This document shows positions 1-11,110 of a stretch of 64,000 nucleotides of DNA, in pieces. The position numbers were made by a program, and so were the translations under genes. The stretch lies in assembly GCA_948567375.1 (NCBI GenBank), contig OX419755.1:1741001-1805000 (forward strand), in the 5' to 3' direction. How positions within the stretch are numbered: position 1 is the first letter of the stretch; the number at the start of each line of letters is the position of its first letter. This DNA is from Lunularia cruciata. Its lineage: Eukaryota > Streptophyta > Marchantiopsida > Lunulariales > Lunulariaceae. The notes under the pieces were generated by a model. It was not told the origin of the DNA, did not search any database, and saw nothing but the letters and a program-made list of their open reading frames with translations.

Positions 1-1081
1 CGTCACCATGACTGCTCGCAAATTGACTGCCCCTTTTTCACGCTCTATTTCACCCTAAACCAGTTGCAAGTACTGTAGATCTCTCTTTCTCCTCTTTCTT
101 TCTCTCTCTCTCGACTAGGATGTCTATTCCCGCACGGATTGGCATTCGTTGTGTCGATAACTTTTCAAGTTCCCCAGGTTCTGCTGTGCGTCTCCTTCGG
201 TTTTGTGTTGTGAGCGTAGATCTAGAGGACAAACATAAGTTGGAAGCGGGAGCAACGTGGCGTCCCAATATACCCACTGATAGAATGGCAAGATTACAAT
301 CTCTCACTATAAGTTGCCACGCGGCAGGTAGCCAAGGGTCAACGCCTGAATCACAATCGACGCGCGAGATTTGATTAACATTCTAGATTCGATACATAAT
401 GTAATATGCTGATTTGAGTAACCACGGTCGAGTCTCGGCCTTCTTGCTGTCATGGAGTTTCTGTTGCCAAAATTGGTCTCCAGGATCTTCGCGGACAACA
501 GTTTATCCGGTATGTACATCTCCTTTCACAAGAATTGCATTTAGCTAATCGTACTGCTTCCGGTCCTCCTCATTAATTTTCGCAAATTATAGTTTCGCCG
601 GGCTTTGAGCAACAGTTGTAACCCCAAGCTATGAAGGTAATAAATTCACTGGAGCTTTGCTGGCTGCTGACCAGACCAATTCACTTGGGAAATCGCCTGT
701 TACAACTTGCAATGCAGGTGACACTTCACGTAGATCAGTATATCTTCAGCACAGTCCCGGAACTTTGGAATGAATTGGGTCACCATGGCAGCACAATCAC
801 ACAGAATCTGGATGAGAAAAGTCTGGTAACTCGAGAATCCAACAAGGCAAACACGTTTCACCGGTTCACATATCACTGGCAAACAGCCTAAACTCTTTGT
901 ACCTCAGGTAGCTTGTTCAAATTTTTTAGAGAGGCAAACTTTCCATTCAGGTGTGCTTCACTGAATCGATATGTTTCTCAGAGTACAACGACGCATCCAA
1001 GAACGTATCTTTTGCTCACGCTAATTGTCATATACATTTGTCTGAGCTTACATTTCATTAGTTGGGACATTTCGTCGAGTA
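1..1081. other. Low-copy-looking DNA, no gene recognised
   Basis: I see no protein family, RNA gene or transposon signature here. The longest open frames (roughly 60 to 107 codons on both strands) overlap one another and have no recognisable domain, so I treat them as chance frames. Base composition is more balanced than in the AT-rich block from about 2.3 kb onward and resembles the SAUR-bearing region at 50-61 kb. It could hold a promoter, UTR or small exons of a gene lying outside the window. Confidence 0.5.
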
Positions 1082-1560
1082 ATTACAAGAGTGCCAACAT
1101 ACTTTTCGGAAAATCTCCATTCTTCACCCGGATATCAATTATAAGTTTAATCTTTTACAGCTCACCAAGCAGGTCCTATTTGCAACGATACAGTATAGCA
1201 AGTAGAACAGATGTAAGCCCACTTCCTTGCGCTTAATTAAATTACAAGAGTGCCAGCATACTTTTCGGAAAATCTCCATTCTTCACCCGGATATCAATTA
1301 TAAGTTTAATCTTTTACAGCTCACCAAGCAGGTCCTATTTGCAACGATACAGTATAGCAAGTAGAACAGATGTAAGCCCACTTCCTTTCGCTTAATTAAA
1401 TTACAAGAGTGCCAGCATACTTTTCGGAAAATCTCCATTCTTCACCCGGATATCAATTATAAGTTTAATCTTTTACAGCTCACCAAGCAGGTCCTATTTG
1501 CAAACGATACAGTATAGCAAGTAGAACAGATGTAAGCCCACTTCCTTTCGCTTAATTAAA
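1082..1560. repeat. 159-bp tandem repeat, three copies
   Basis: The unit beginning ATTACAAGAGTGCCA starts at 1082, 1241 and 1400, a period of exactly 159 bp, and the third copy ends at about 1560 with the shared GCTTAATTAAA. Copies differ by only a few bases: C/A in the first copy's GCCAACAT, one G/T near the unit end, and one inserted A in the third copy. The near identity points to recent tandem duplication. The frame at 913-1236 runs into copy one, and I do not regard it as a gene. Confidence 0.95.
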
Positions 1561-2578
1561 CTACCGTACACTTGCCTGAGGGAGATCCAATAAGGACAAG
1601 CACAATTCACGGGGTGTACTCTGTCCTTGTCTACTCAGCATAGTAACAGCGCCAGATTTTAGAGAAGGTAAATTTATGTTAGGTCAGATTTTCGTGGGCA
1701 TGTTATGCGATTCCACAGTATGGAGAAAGAGGTAGTAGCCACTTGGTCCAAAACAAACACTTTATAGAATAAGCTTGATCCTCGGGAGCCGACTTCCTGA
1801 GCATTGGTATGAAGGAAGATAGCAGAGGTCAAAACTCTCTGTTGGACCGCTATAGTAGCTGAGTTGTCTTCAATTCCCGAACCTAGGGCCACAAATAACT
1901 CCGGCAACAGGTCATGTTCTTCATAACCATCGTTTTAGCAGAGCCTCATAGTTTTACAGGAGAGCAGCTAATCTATGCAGGACCGCTAAGTTTTAACAGT
2001 CCAGACATCATTCTCCAGCCTTTTGATTCTCAGAGTTGAGTCAAAATCCTGCAAAATATGTCGTGTTGAGTTTTAAATTACGTGTGTTTACTTTCAGCTA
2101 GTCCGAATTCTATGCTGAATGAGATAGCTCTGAAAGTCAGCAGACGTGTGATAATACATCTCCACGATTCCTTAGCTACGGGACAACCTTTCGTGAAAGA
2201 CAAAAGGAAGAATGTCCGCCTCTCGAAATTGAACAATCGGATTGACTAGTTAATAGCACGACTTAATTGTTACATTAGTCCTCGACCACGACTTTTAGAA
2301 CTGTGCCTAGAAGTAAAAAGAACAAGGAATGCAAGGCACTAAGAAGTGCCAGGCGGATGGGCAAGCACGAGACCCAAGGGGAAAATCCCATACCAAACTA
2401 CACCCCCATAGCAAGGTAAATAGGAAAGAATCAAAATACTCAAGGCAAAGCGGAAGGAAAAAACTACCCTACTTCTCTATTGCTGTATAAGGGTAATCCA
2501 CACCCTCTAATGGTATACTGTAAGATGGGGAGGAAGGGTCCTAACCGTGATGAGAGTTCCTATTGCTGCTACTCGCCT
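1561..2578. other. Intergenic, no gene recognised
   Basis: No domain, RNA gene or repeat stands out. A 77-codon minus-strand frame at 1674-1907 has no family resemblance. The sequence becomes clearly more AT-rich after about 2340, which I take as the edge of the transposon-rich block. Confidence 0.4.
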
Positions 2579-2720
2579 ATGAAAACACACAATGCTTAAG
2601 AGCAATTTAAAGTGACTCATGTTATATGAAAACACAATGCTTAAGAGCAATGTAAAGTGACTTAGATGCTTTGTCTATATTATGTCTATAGTTGTGTCTA
2701 TATTATGTCTATAAGCATGG
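2579..2720. repeat. Two short tandem duplications
   Basis: A unit ATGAAAACAC...AATGCTTAAGAGCAAT starts at 2579 and again at 2626 (period about 47 bp, with a small gap in the second copy). Just downstream, TGTCTATATTATGTCTATA occurs twice between about 2677 and 2718 with a period near 22 bp. These are simple replication-type duplications in AT-rich DNA. Confidence 0.8.
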
Positions 2721-4887
2721 CTATAGAGATAAAATAGCTATTCTACTCTACACACAACCTCAAGTTGCCTCTTGAAGGAGACCATAATGGTGATGAAGAT
2801 GTACAAAAATTTATAAATCTAAGGGTACAAAGGTATGAATAGAAAGCTATGCTGCATAATGGTACTCCTTCCCTTGGTAGCAATGATATTTTCTATTACC
2901 ACTCAGTTGCATGCTTGTGCTAGCGATTGAATTCGCTTGTAGGAGGTTTGCGAGCACCACATCAAAAAAAGTATTTCATCCTATTGTGAAACTCATTATA
3001 TTTGCTCTCACATGCCAAGGAAGTGGTTCAAGTAGGTCCAACCATTGCTCAATTTGTACTTAGGATCATGTAGATTGTAGGATTTACACTATTATGTCTT
3101 GGATGGTGACATGAACCCTAGTAGGCTCTTCATGTAAAGCACATTGTAATATATGTATGCAAAGAGTGTCACATGGATATCCACAAGCACTTGGGTCTTG
3201 TAGACTTAAAATTGTTGGGTGGAGTAAACATAAGCATACATTTAATGAAGTAGTAAACTCCTTAGATGTGAAGCAAAAGTATGCAATCAAAGGAGAAGTG
3301 TGAAGCCAAGCTTCAAACACTATAAGAGAGAATCTTATCACAAAAAGATGCATCAATGAGTATACTAATAAGGATGTAACTACATATACATTCACTAAGA
3401 TCCACATGTATCTTCTTAGTTAAAGGATAAAATATCTATGAAAGCAAGGAGTGTTGCATGAGCAAGGCTTGGTAATAGATTGTGTGCTAGACAAAGATAT
3501 GATTTGAAACAATAAGTGCCTAAATCTAATGTGATTATAGGTGCTAAAAGAAATAGGCTACTATGAAATTCTTTGCTAGTAAGAAGGCAACTAAAGCCCA
3601 TGCTCCTAAAAAAGGGAATTGGTGCAATAACCTCTTGTAATGTGAAACCATATCCTCCAATAGCTATGGAAGGAGCTATTTATACCCTATACCATTCATT
3701 TGATAGTTGTAGGACCATACATAACATTAAAATCATGGAGAAATTTTATCATATAGTATTATCAAATGTACATAAATTTGATCAAAATACATCTATGGAT
3801 GAGTAAGTATGTACAAGATAAAAGATACTTAGGGACATACCATCTAGTTTCAATATATAAGGCCACTTGTATTGTCCCCAAATGGTGGAGCAAATGAGCA
3901 TGAGATGGAGCCTAGACCAAAGTATCTAAGATAAATGAGCTACAAAAATCATTCTCTCCTAGAGGAGAGTATAAGACACTCAAGCCTCCAATTGGAAATT
4001 AGAACTTTAGTGTGAAGTCCAGGGGAGTGGGGATTGCTTGTGGACTCTTAATCTTACCTTTATGAGTCTAGATTTGAGAACCCAAGGTCTTTATATAAAA
4101 TGTAAAAGTGGATAAAGCTCTAACTACATCCTCCAAAGGGCTGAATATGTGAGTATTATTTGAAAGAGAGAAGAAGAAGCATGATGTCATGTGAACTTGG
4201 TATGCAAGTTATATGAAGTCCTTTGTGAAAGAATGGTAGCTATACAAGGAATATGTTTTTGTGTAAAAAAAGTACACAAAAATGGGAATAAGGATTGGAT
4301 CTAGTCCTTTCTTGTGGAAGAGCATAAAACAAAGTCAAACAAGAAAAAATATTGAGAGTATTTGAGACATCAACTTGGACAATCATCTACTCGGGATGGA
4401 TCTGCAAGGGTACTTATAATCCAATAATACTATCTTGTAGTCTCTAAAAATAGTTACTAAAACATTAATATGTGGATAAATAGTATAAACAAGAGTATTA
4501 AAGTATTAAAAGAATGAGATTAAATATAGGAGAACATCCCCAATAATAATGGGGTAAACACAATATTTCTCATTTGAAAGAGTAAGAAAATGGGAAGCAC
4601 CAGACAAACATGCATTGAGAAAAAGCAAAGAGAAAAGAAGACCAAAATCTAGTGTATAATTGAGAGACAATCATATAGATCCTCAAAAACCAATTCCAAG
4701 GCTCATTTTCCAAGAGACATGGAGAATGGAGTAATGCATGAGCAAAGGATTTTGTTAGTATAGCTCCACATTTGGATCATAGTCATGAAGGAAAGAAGGA
4801 AGTTGATAAATTGTAGATGGGTGTAGACTTTCTAAAGTAGATAAAATTATCAATGGAAAGAAGGCTTGTCTAGAAGGCAATAGTGCT
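2721..4887. other. AT-rich decayed DNA, unassigned
   Basis: This stretch has many stops in every frame and no motif I can name. Open frames such as 3084-3407 (minus) and 3573-3806 (plus) have no recognisable domain. The composition matches the surrounding retrotransposon graveyard, so an old element is likely, but I cannot assign a superfamily. Confidence 0.45.
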
Positions 4888-4923
4888 TGCATAATAATAT
4901 GGAGTTAGTAGAAGTTTGTCGTA
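4888..4923 (+). mobile_element. Start of element D 5' LTR, cut off by element A
   Basis: TGCATAATAATATGGAGTTA followed by GTAGAAG matches the first bases of the LTR at 45866 (TGGAATAATATGGAGTTAGTAG), a member of the D/E chromovirus family. The match stops at about 4918-4923, where element A terminal sequence begins. The LTR appears to resume near 15152-15170 (ACTAAATATA, matching CTAAATATA in the 45866 copy). I infer that A inserted into D's 5' LTR. Confidence 0.6.
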
Positions 4924-5844
4924 TGTATATACATTGCTATACAACATACATTGCTGTAAACATCATACACTATAGCAGCACAACTCAAACATAAGTCATA
5001 CATGAAATCTAAAATGCCAAAATAATAAGTTCTTCTTCAACTCAAATCACACTCAAACATATCAATACTTGATCATTCACTCAACACTCTACCAACAATT
5101 GGGCATTGATGACAATCAAGCCACACCCACTTTAGCTAAGAGACTCTAGGTGATGCTTGGTGGCTGTCATGCGTATATACATTGCTACACAACATACATT
5201 GCTACACAACATACATCGCTGTCAACATCATACACTATAGAAGCACAACTCACACATAAGTCATACATAGACTCTAAAGTGCCACAATAATCAGATTGTT
5301 TACCACTCTAAACTCAACTCAACTCAGATTAGTACTTGATCTGTCACTCTATAAACTACCAACAATTAGGCACTGATTACAATCAAGCCACACCCACTCA
5401 AGCATAGAGAATCCAAGTGACGCTCGCCGGCCTCTGTCCACCATAGCCAAGAACTCGAAGGCTCAACATCAGAGAAGTGAGCTCTTTGGAACTCACTTCA
5501 AAACTATACCCCTTGGACTTGAGCTAGCTCTGAAACCCTAATGGTCCTACTGACTGCACACTCAACGGTGTGAATGGTGCAAAGTGATGGTGGGCCCCAC
5601 CGTGAAGTCAGTACCCCGAACACAAAATTTGACCGTCGGAAAGTAGTCTTTGAGATACTACTGAAATAACTCTAACTACTATCACTGGAACTCCAATGTT
5701 TGAGCAATCTAGATGCAACACTACAAATGGCGTGATAACTATTGTGTGTATATATATCTCTACACAACATACATCGCTGTCAACATCATACACTATAGAA
5801 GCACAACTCACACATAAGTCATACATAGACTCTAAAGTGCCACA
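4924..5844 (-). repeat. Composite 3' terminal repeat region of element A
   Basis: A block of about 100 bp, from a TATATACATTGC-like start to AAAGTGCCACA, occurs three times, starting near 4924, 5168 and 5746. Between them lie a short (about 5031-5165) and a long (about 5291-5745) version of a second block beginning AATCAGATTGTTTACC. The long block matches the right-hand LTR at 14876-15151. The innermost edge, TGTGGCACTTT on the minus strand, abuts the purine tract. The true LTR limits are unclear because the short block flanks the long block on both sides here and in element B. Confidence 0.7.
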
Positions 5845-5847
5845 ATT

Positions 5848-5855
5848 GCCCCCCT
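5848..5855 (-). other. Polypurine tract of element A
   Basis: On the minus strand AGGGGGGC lies just before the terminal repeat that starts TGTGGCAC. This is the expected place and composition for the plus-strand primer of an LTR retrotransposon. Element B has the same tract at 26955-26962. Confidence 0.7.
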
Positions 5856-6019
5856 AGCTGGCGGTTAGGTCCCTCTAACTCCAGATAGCCATCTACTCTA
5901 AGTATATGGTATACCTTGTAATGGGCAAAGATCAAGAGGCCGCGTGCTATGGAGCCCCATCGTTAGTTGCCTATCTGCAATCTACACCATATAAAGAATG
6001 AACTAGCTATAGGTCAAGT

Positions 6020-7270
6020 ACATATAGGACATAACCACTATCCTTGAGATACCATTGTGAGGGGAGGAGTCATACATGCTATATGCCATCTTCTCAAACA
6101 ACTATCACACACTAACATAGTAGCAGCTCCACCAGAAGAGCCACATAACATACACCTCAAGCCTACACATACAAGTGCCAAGCTTGGGTCCATAGTACCA
6201 TAAATGTTTGGTAGGTGGCATGGTGCACAATTGCGCACATGATCCTTCCAAACAACACCATCACGTCCTTCCAACACAAGGACTCCAGATGGCAAACCTC
6301 ACGCACTCTCAAGATAGTCCAGCCTGTCAAAACATCAAGTGTCATCGGTGTTGTCTATTGTAGATATACATAGTCACCTGGATGAAATCAATGGATCGAG
6401 GGTCTATAATCTCCTCCTCAAATGGTAGCATAGCATAAAGTATCTCTATGTTGAGCAATCGCTAAGTTCTCAAAGGCCATTGGCATCACTCTCCGAAAGA
6501 TCTCTGCCCGGTGAGAACATGCGCTCATCCATACATCGGGGTCATCCATGTCCAAAACTACAGTAGCATCTCAACAAATGGCTGTAGGTAAATCTGGATC
6601 TCGTCCATAGAGTAGAAAGTACGGAGAGAAGGATGCTAAGGAGGCTTGCCTGCTGAACCAATAGCCCATGGCCAACCAAGGTAACTAGAGATCCCAATCC
6701 CCCAAGTGGCCTCTCTGCAAACCATACTTTTGCAATCCTCTCTTCATCGTCTCAACCACTCTCTCTGCTAAGCCATCTACCTCAAGGTGATCTCGGGATG
6801 TAGTACAATGATCAATCATAGCCTTGTCACACAAGACCTAAAACTCTCCCAAGAACTCTGTACCCTAATCAGTCAAAACCTCAGCTGGTGCACCAAAATG
6901 ACTAAGAACTTGATCAAGGAACGAGTAAGTTGTCCCTTCACTAGACTTGTCAGGAAGTGCCACCAACTCAATCCATTTGGAGAAGTGCTCCACCATCACC
7001 AAAACATATTGATGATGTCTCACAGTCCGCGGTAAGGGTCCAACAAAGTCCAAACTCCAATGGTAACCCAATCCCATGATAGGTAATGGGTGTAACTGTG
7101 GCATAGGAGCATTGAATGATACTCTAACTCAGTTACAAACCACACATCTGGGAACAAATTGTTGTACCTTGGCCTGCATACCGTGCCACCAATAATGAAT
7201 CTGGAGTAAGCTATATGTACACTTTACTCCAAAATGTCTTAGCTCCTCATGAGCATGACGGACTAACTAT
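6020..7270 (-). pseudogene. Element A integrase with C-terminal PHD finger
   Basis: The integrase begins with an HHCC zinc-binding module at about 7140-7265 (HAHEELRHFG... then CVVC). The core has SLDFVG for the first Asp, VLTD for the second and DGLAERVV with the catalytic Glu kept. The C-terminal part ends in a C4HC3 PHD finger at 6020-6154: CMLC, VCDSC, WHIAC and, after a TAG stop, CPIC. PHD fingers usually read histone H3 tails, so the finger may steer insertion or act on the element's own chromatin; that role is inference. Stops after VLTD and in EF*VL are TAG where element B has Q. Inactive. Confidence 0.85.
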
Positions 7271-7995
7271 GGTCTCTGTGCTAGAAGTGGTACTACTTGC
7301 ACTCTACCATCCTCCAAGACACGCAAAAGGTGTCTGCCCTCCAATCTAAACCATCCGGCTTGTTGAAGAACATGGTCTCTCTCCTTGGCCTCAACTATGC
7401 CACCCACAACACCAGTGCAAAGATAGTCCATCACTAAGGCATCATCATGAATGTCTTGCTGAACTGTACCAATATCTTCACTCTTTGGATCAGTGACCTC
7501 AATAACTCCTCCTGTATGTGTTGAGAGAGATACCACCAAAGCCTCTGAAAATATACACAGAAAGGCCGATGCATGCCAACCTGGCACCATCTCCTCATCT
7601 GTCTCACCATACCAATGTGCTCTGGTCTGATCCTGCTGGCTCGGACATGGGTTTCTATTCAACCCATCTGCATCACGGTTCACCACTCTAGGTATGTGAA
7701 CAACCGTGAAATCATACTACTATAAAATCAAAGCCCATTGTGCAAGCTTCCCTGAAAGCTTGTCGGACTTCATCAACCACTTAAGTGGCTGATGATCAAT
7801 GATGAGAGTGAAGGGGTTACCAAATAGGTAACATCAGAAATGTGCTACTACCCAAATGGCTACCAAGCACTCTCCCTCATATGAACTATACTTCACCTCT
7901 GCTGAATTGTTGGAGCGACTAGCATAGGCCACCACAAACTCCTTCTCCTCATCATCATGCTGGGTGAGCACCGCTCCAAGCCCCAACATACTCCA
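7271..7995 (-). pseudogene. Element A RNase H and connection to integrase
   Basis: RNase H degrades the RNA strand during reverse transcription. The reading follows element B closely: a TDWSMLGLG-type first Asp near 7990, a Tyr-Glu-Gly-Glu-like Glu motif around 7880-7900, a further acidic position near 7790, and RDADGLNRNP as the last Asp near 7670. Below it a connector of about 120 residues reads openly to the integrase zinc module (7267-7686). Element B lacks about 95 bp of this connector. Frame breaks and stops show it is dead. Confidence 0.75.
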
Positions 7996-8149
7996 ATCAG
8001 TATGAACCTAAAATGGTCGTCCTTTGATTGGTCTCCTCAAAATAGGAGCAGATGTCAACCTCTCCTTGAGCTCTACAAAAGCTCTCTCCTGCTCATCTCT
8101 CCAACACCACTCCTGTGTAAGCTTGGTCAGCTTTGTCAAGGCCCTGGCA

Positions 8150-8880
8150 ATGCACTAAATCCTCTAACATAGCGGTGATAGAAGTTTGCCAACCCAAGGA
8201 ATGCTTGCACTCTGCTCACATCCGTAGGCCAAGGAATACTGCAATAGCCTCCACCTTGGTTTGCTGAACACCAAGTCCTCTGGGGTAGATAATGTGACCC
8301 AAATACTCAACCTACTCGTGGAAGAACCTACACTTCCTAAGATGTAATTTGAGTCCATGAGATCTCAATCTCTCAAACACCTCCAACAATTGTCTCTCAT
8401 GCTCTTCCACAATAGTGCTATAGACCAAAATGTCATCAATATAGCACCGAGCAAAATCCAATCCAGCTAGGATCCTATCCATGACCCTTTGGAACTCAGC
8501 AAGAGTGTTCTTTAACCAAAATGGTAAGAACCTCCATTGATATAACACATCCTTGCCATGAGGATCAATAGCCTAGAATGTTGTCTTGGACTTATCTTCC
8601 TCTCTAATCGGCAACTGATGATATACCGCTTGAAGATCCAAAGTATTGAAAACCTTTGCATGCCCAATCACATCAAAAATCTACTCCGGTGTAGGCATGG
8701 CATACCAATCAGCCCTGGTCTATCGATTGATAGGACGGTAATCTCCAAACATCTACATATCTGTATAGTTGCCATGCATATCCTTCTTGGTTGGCATCAC
8801 TATTGCTGATGCATACTCTCCATGTGAAATCTCCACCAAACCAGCCTCAAAAAGGTCACTACTCCAGCTTTGAATCAATG
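8150..8880 (-). pseudogene. Element A reverse transcriptase
   Basis: RT copies the element RNA into DNA. Visible on the minus strand are the N-terminal MPTKKDMHGNYT and DYRPIN region (about 8700-8830), motif A with LDLQA and YHQLP (about 8610-8640), LPFWLKNTLAEFQRVMD (about 8470-8530), and the catalytic YIDDILVYS with both Asp residues at 8432-8443. KLHLRKCRFFHE follows, typical of gypsy RT. The linker upstream (8880-9110) has the usual FAFSMKDLG segment. Frame breaks separate these blocks, so the gene is not functional. Confidence 0.85.
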
Positions 8881-9379
8881 TGCTCTCCATGTCACTATAA
8901 CAATAAGGATGTCAGAAAACTTGTGTATTGCTAGTCAGGTCAATCCGTATACTAGGTCCCTTCAGAGCACCCAAATCCTTCATACTGAAGGCAAAACAAC
9001 TCATGTGACTCCTCAAGAACCTCCAAACCCTCCGTCTTTCCTCTCTAGTAAGCTTGGGTCCAAGATCTGGCTCCCAAATATCCCCTATAACTATAGTAGG
9101 AGTGGGAGATGTACTGATTGGCTGCTACACTGGGCCCTTGGGAGCAATAGTGTCATGCTCCCGACCACTAGAGGTCCCAACCTTGATGTGAAAAACTCCC
9201 TCCACTCTGACTGCAAGCTCCACATGTCCTCTAGCTGCATCCCAAGTGGACCAAGGATGTAATCCAAGTAGCCCAGCATGTGCCTGCATCATCTCGATAG
9301 GCATAGGGCTCACAAGTGTACGAGTGGTGATGCCTATCAAGAGCATCCTATGGTGCTCTGCCAAGCCAAGGCTCACAAT

Positions 9380-10310
9380 CTAGGTCAAACAGTTTAGGTC
9401 TATAGCTTGACCTAACACCTGACGTTTGGATGCCTCTAACACTGCTAGAACAGCGGTAATACCGGTGCAAAAACCCATCACCCGCTCTCTCTCATTGGCA
9501 TTGGGCTCCACCAATTGCTGTAACTATGAGTCCCAAACAAGTCCAGGTCCTCCCTCTCGAAACGCATGAGAGCCTAAGAAACTCATGAGTGTGGGAAATA
9601 CAGCTCTAGGCTATCCAACTAGGTTCACCACTGGCATAGATGACTTATCAACCACTACCATTGTTTGAGACTGATGCCCAACATCCAAGATATCATCAAC
9701 AAGGATGTGGTCAAGTCGCTGAATCCTATCATAAGTGCGGTGTAGAACCTCTATGGGTAAGAGGTTCATCCACCAAAAACAAAGATGATGAGCCTGTGAT
9801 CCCACTCTGGCTGCATCTAACAATACAGCAGGTCCCATCCAAGAAAGGACCTGATGTGTACTTTCCACCACTCTGGTGCAAGAATCACCTATTAAAGGAA
9901 CCTTCTCCAAAAGGTAAGCTGGAGAAACAAACTGATGAACTTGGAGATGTTGTAGTATCTGTAACATCTCCCAAAACACACCAAAACAAGGATCCTAAAG
10001 ACCCAATCCTCTACCAGCATGTGTATGTCCTTAACATGGCCATCTAGAAATCACCAAGTGAATAGGCTCATGTCTCTCTAGATCATGCACCCCTAGTAAG
10101 GAAATGTCTCCTGGTAGGGCCTTCTGGTAACCTTTGACTGCTGACATCAGTAATAACTTTGGATATCAATAGGCCAAGTGTGCCACATGGTATAAAGAGA
10201 CTCGCCTAGCAGTCTCATCTCTCTCTACATACAAGTACCTCTATACTCAAATACTCGCCTGTAACACCGCAACTAGTTTGGTGCTGATCCCACCAAACAA
10301 CTCCAATAGG
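9380..10310 (-). pseudogene. Element A C5-cytosine DNA methyltransferase-like domain
   Basis: The domain lies between protease and RT, in the element's own orientation. Motif I, LELFGGIST, at 10280-10306 is the SAM-binding FxGxG-type loop. YVERDETARRV nearby fits motif II. Motif IV is at about 10028-10042: TGG CCA TGT gives W-P-C with the catalytic Cys, and the next codon is TAA where a Gln is usual. Motif VI reads EKV at 9899-9907, where element B keeps ENV. DAARVG...FWWMNL (9761-9817) recalls the HRARYFWGNLPG region of DNMT3. The end carries NERERVMGF and LGQAIDLNCLT (9380-9540), like motifs IX and X. The enzyme would transfer methyl groups to cytosine C5. It is inactive here because of stops and frame breaks; capture from a host or other DNMT is inference. 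Confidence 0.85.
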
Positions 10311-10639
10311 CATATCCCCTCTACTAGATACTGCCAAGAAATGAGTGTAGTATCCAAAGGTGTCAAAGCAATCACCTTTGGTGGCTCATCCTCACACTCA
10401 TCTCTTGATGGTACAAAGACTCCACCCCAAGCCTGCTGCACCAACTGATCCGCATGCTACTGCAATGCCTCCTCTGAACTCCACAATGGAACATCCAAGG
10501 TGGATGGAACAATCCCACTCGTACTCCAAAGCAGAGTGATCTCCTCTGGTACAAGAGTATCCTCCGCATTGGTGTTCCCCTCCAACAAGTCACCAAGCCA
10601 AGTAACTGCACCATTGAAAGCTAAAACTGATGCTGCCAT

Positions 10640-11110
10640 GGTCCCGGACTATAGTGAGCCAAGACTGCCACTACTGAAGCGTAATGGTAGGTGACATACT
10701 CATTCCTCACCAAACTGCCAACTAGGTCTATAAGAGGCTGTCTCCTCCCAATGGTCAATGCTGAAACCCATGGGGTATAACACTGCTCCTCCAACTAGCA
10801 CATTGTATGACTCGGCTATTGTCGCAATAGCCTGAGCTCTCACCACCAAGCTATCAGTCTGATGACCAGGTTGAACTTGGACAACAAGCTCTCCACGTGT
10901 GATGTAATGTGTTGAACCACCACCTAGAGATGTCTGGATCTGGAAATGGACACCTCTCCACATCTGTCTTCCGTAACTACAAACTGACAACTACAGCCTT
11001 CCCCAACATAAAGGGATGTGCACCAGAGTCTAACAAGACTCTTTATGGTGTATAGACCTTCCCTGAAGGTCCTACCAAACAGAAAATCCCCCTCTAGTTA
11101 TCCAATAGGA
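10640..11110 (-). pseudogene. Element A aspartic protease
   Basis: This would be the protease that cuts the gag-pol polyprotein. The active-site triplet DSG is intact at 11033-11041 in the context VLLDSGAHPFML. The rest of the fold runs to about 10700 (YNVLVGGAVLYPMGF, then WEETASYRP), after which a linker leads into the methyltransferase. In element B the triplet has become DSS by a G-to-A change. A TAA just before the active-site strand, and the stop that splits the frame, show it is not functional. Confidence 0.8.

Noticed and set aside
913-1236. Plus-strand frame of 107 codons with hydrophobic segments
   Set aside because: It runs into the first unit of the 159-bp repeat, has no recognisable domain, and the repeated units do not continue the frame.
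3084-3407. Minus-strand frame of 107 codons, hydrophobic
   Set aside because: AT-rich DNA yields hydrophobic chance frames; no motif or supporting copy elsewhere in the window.
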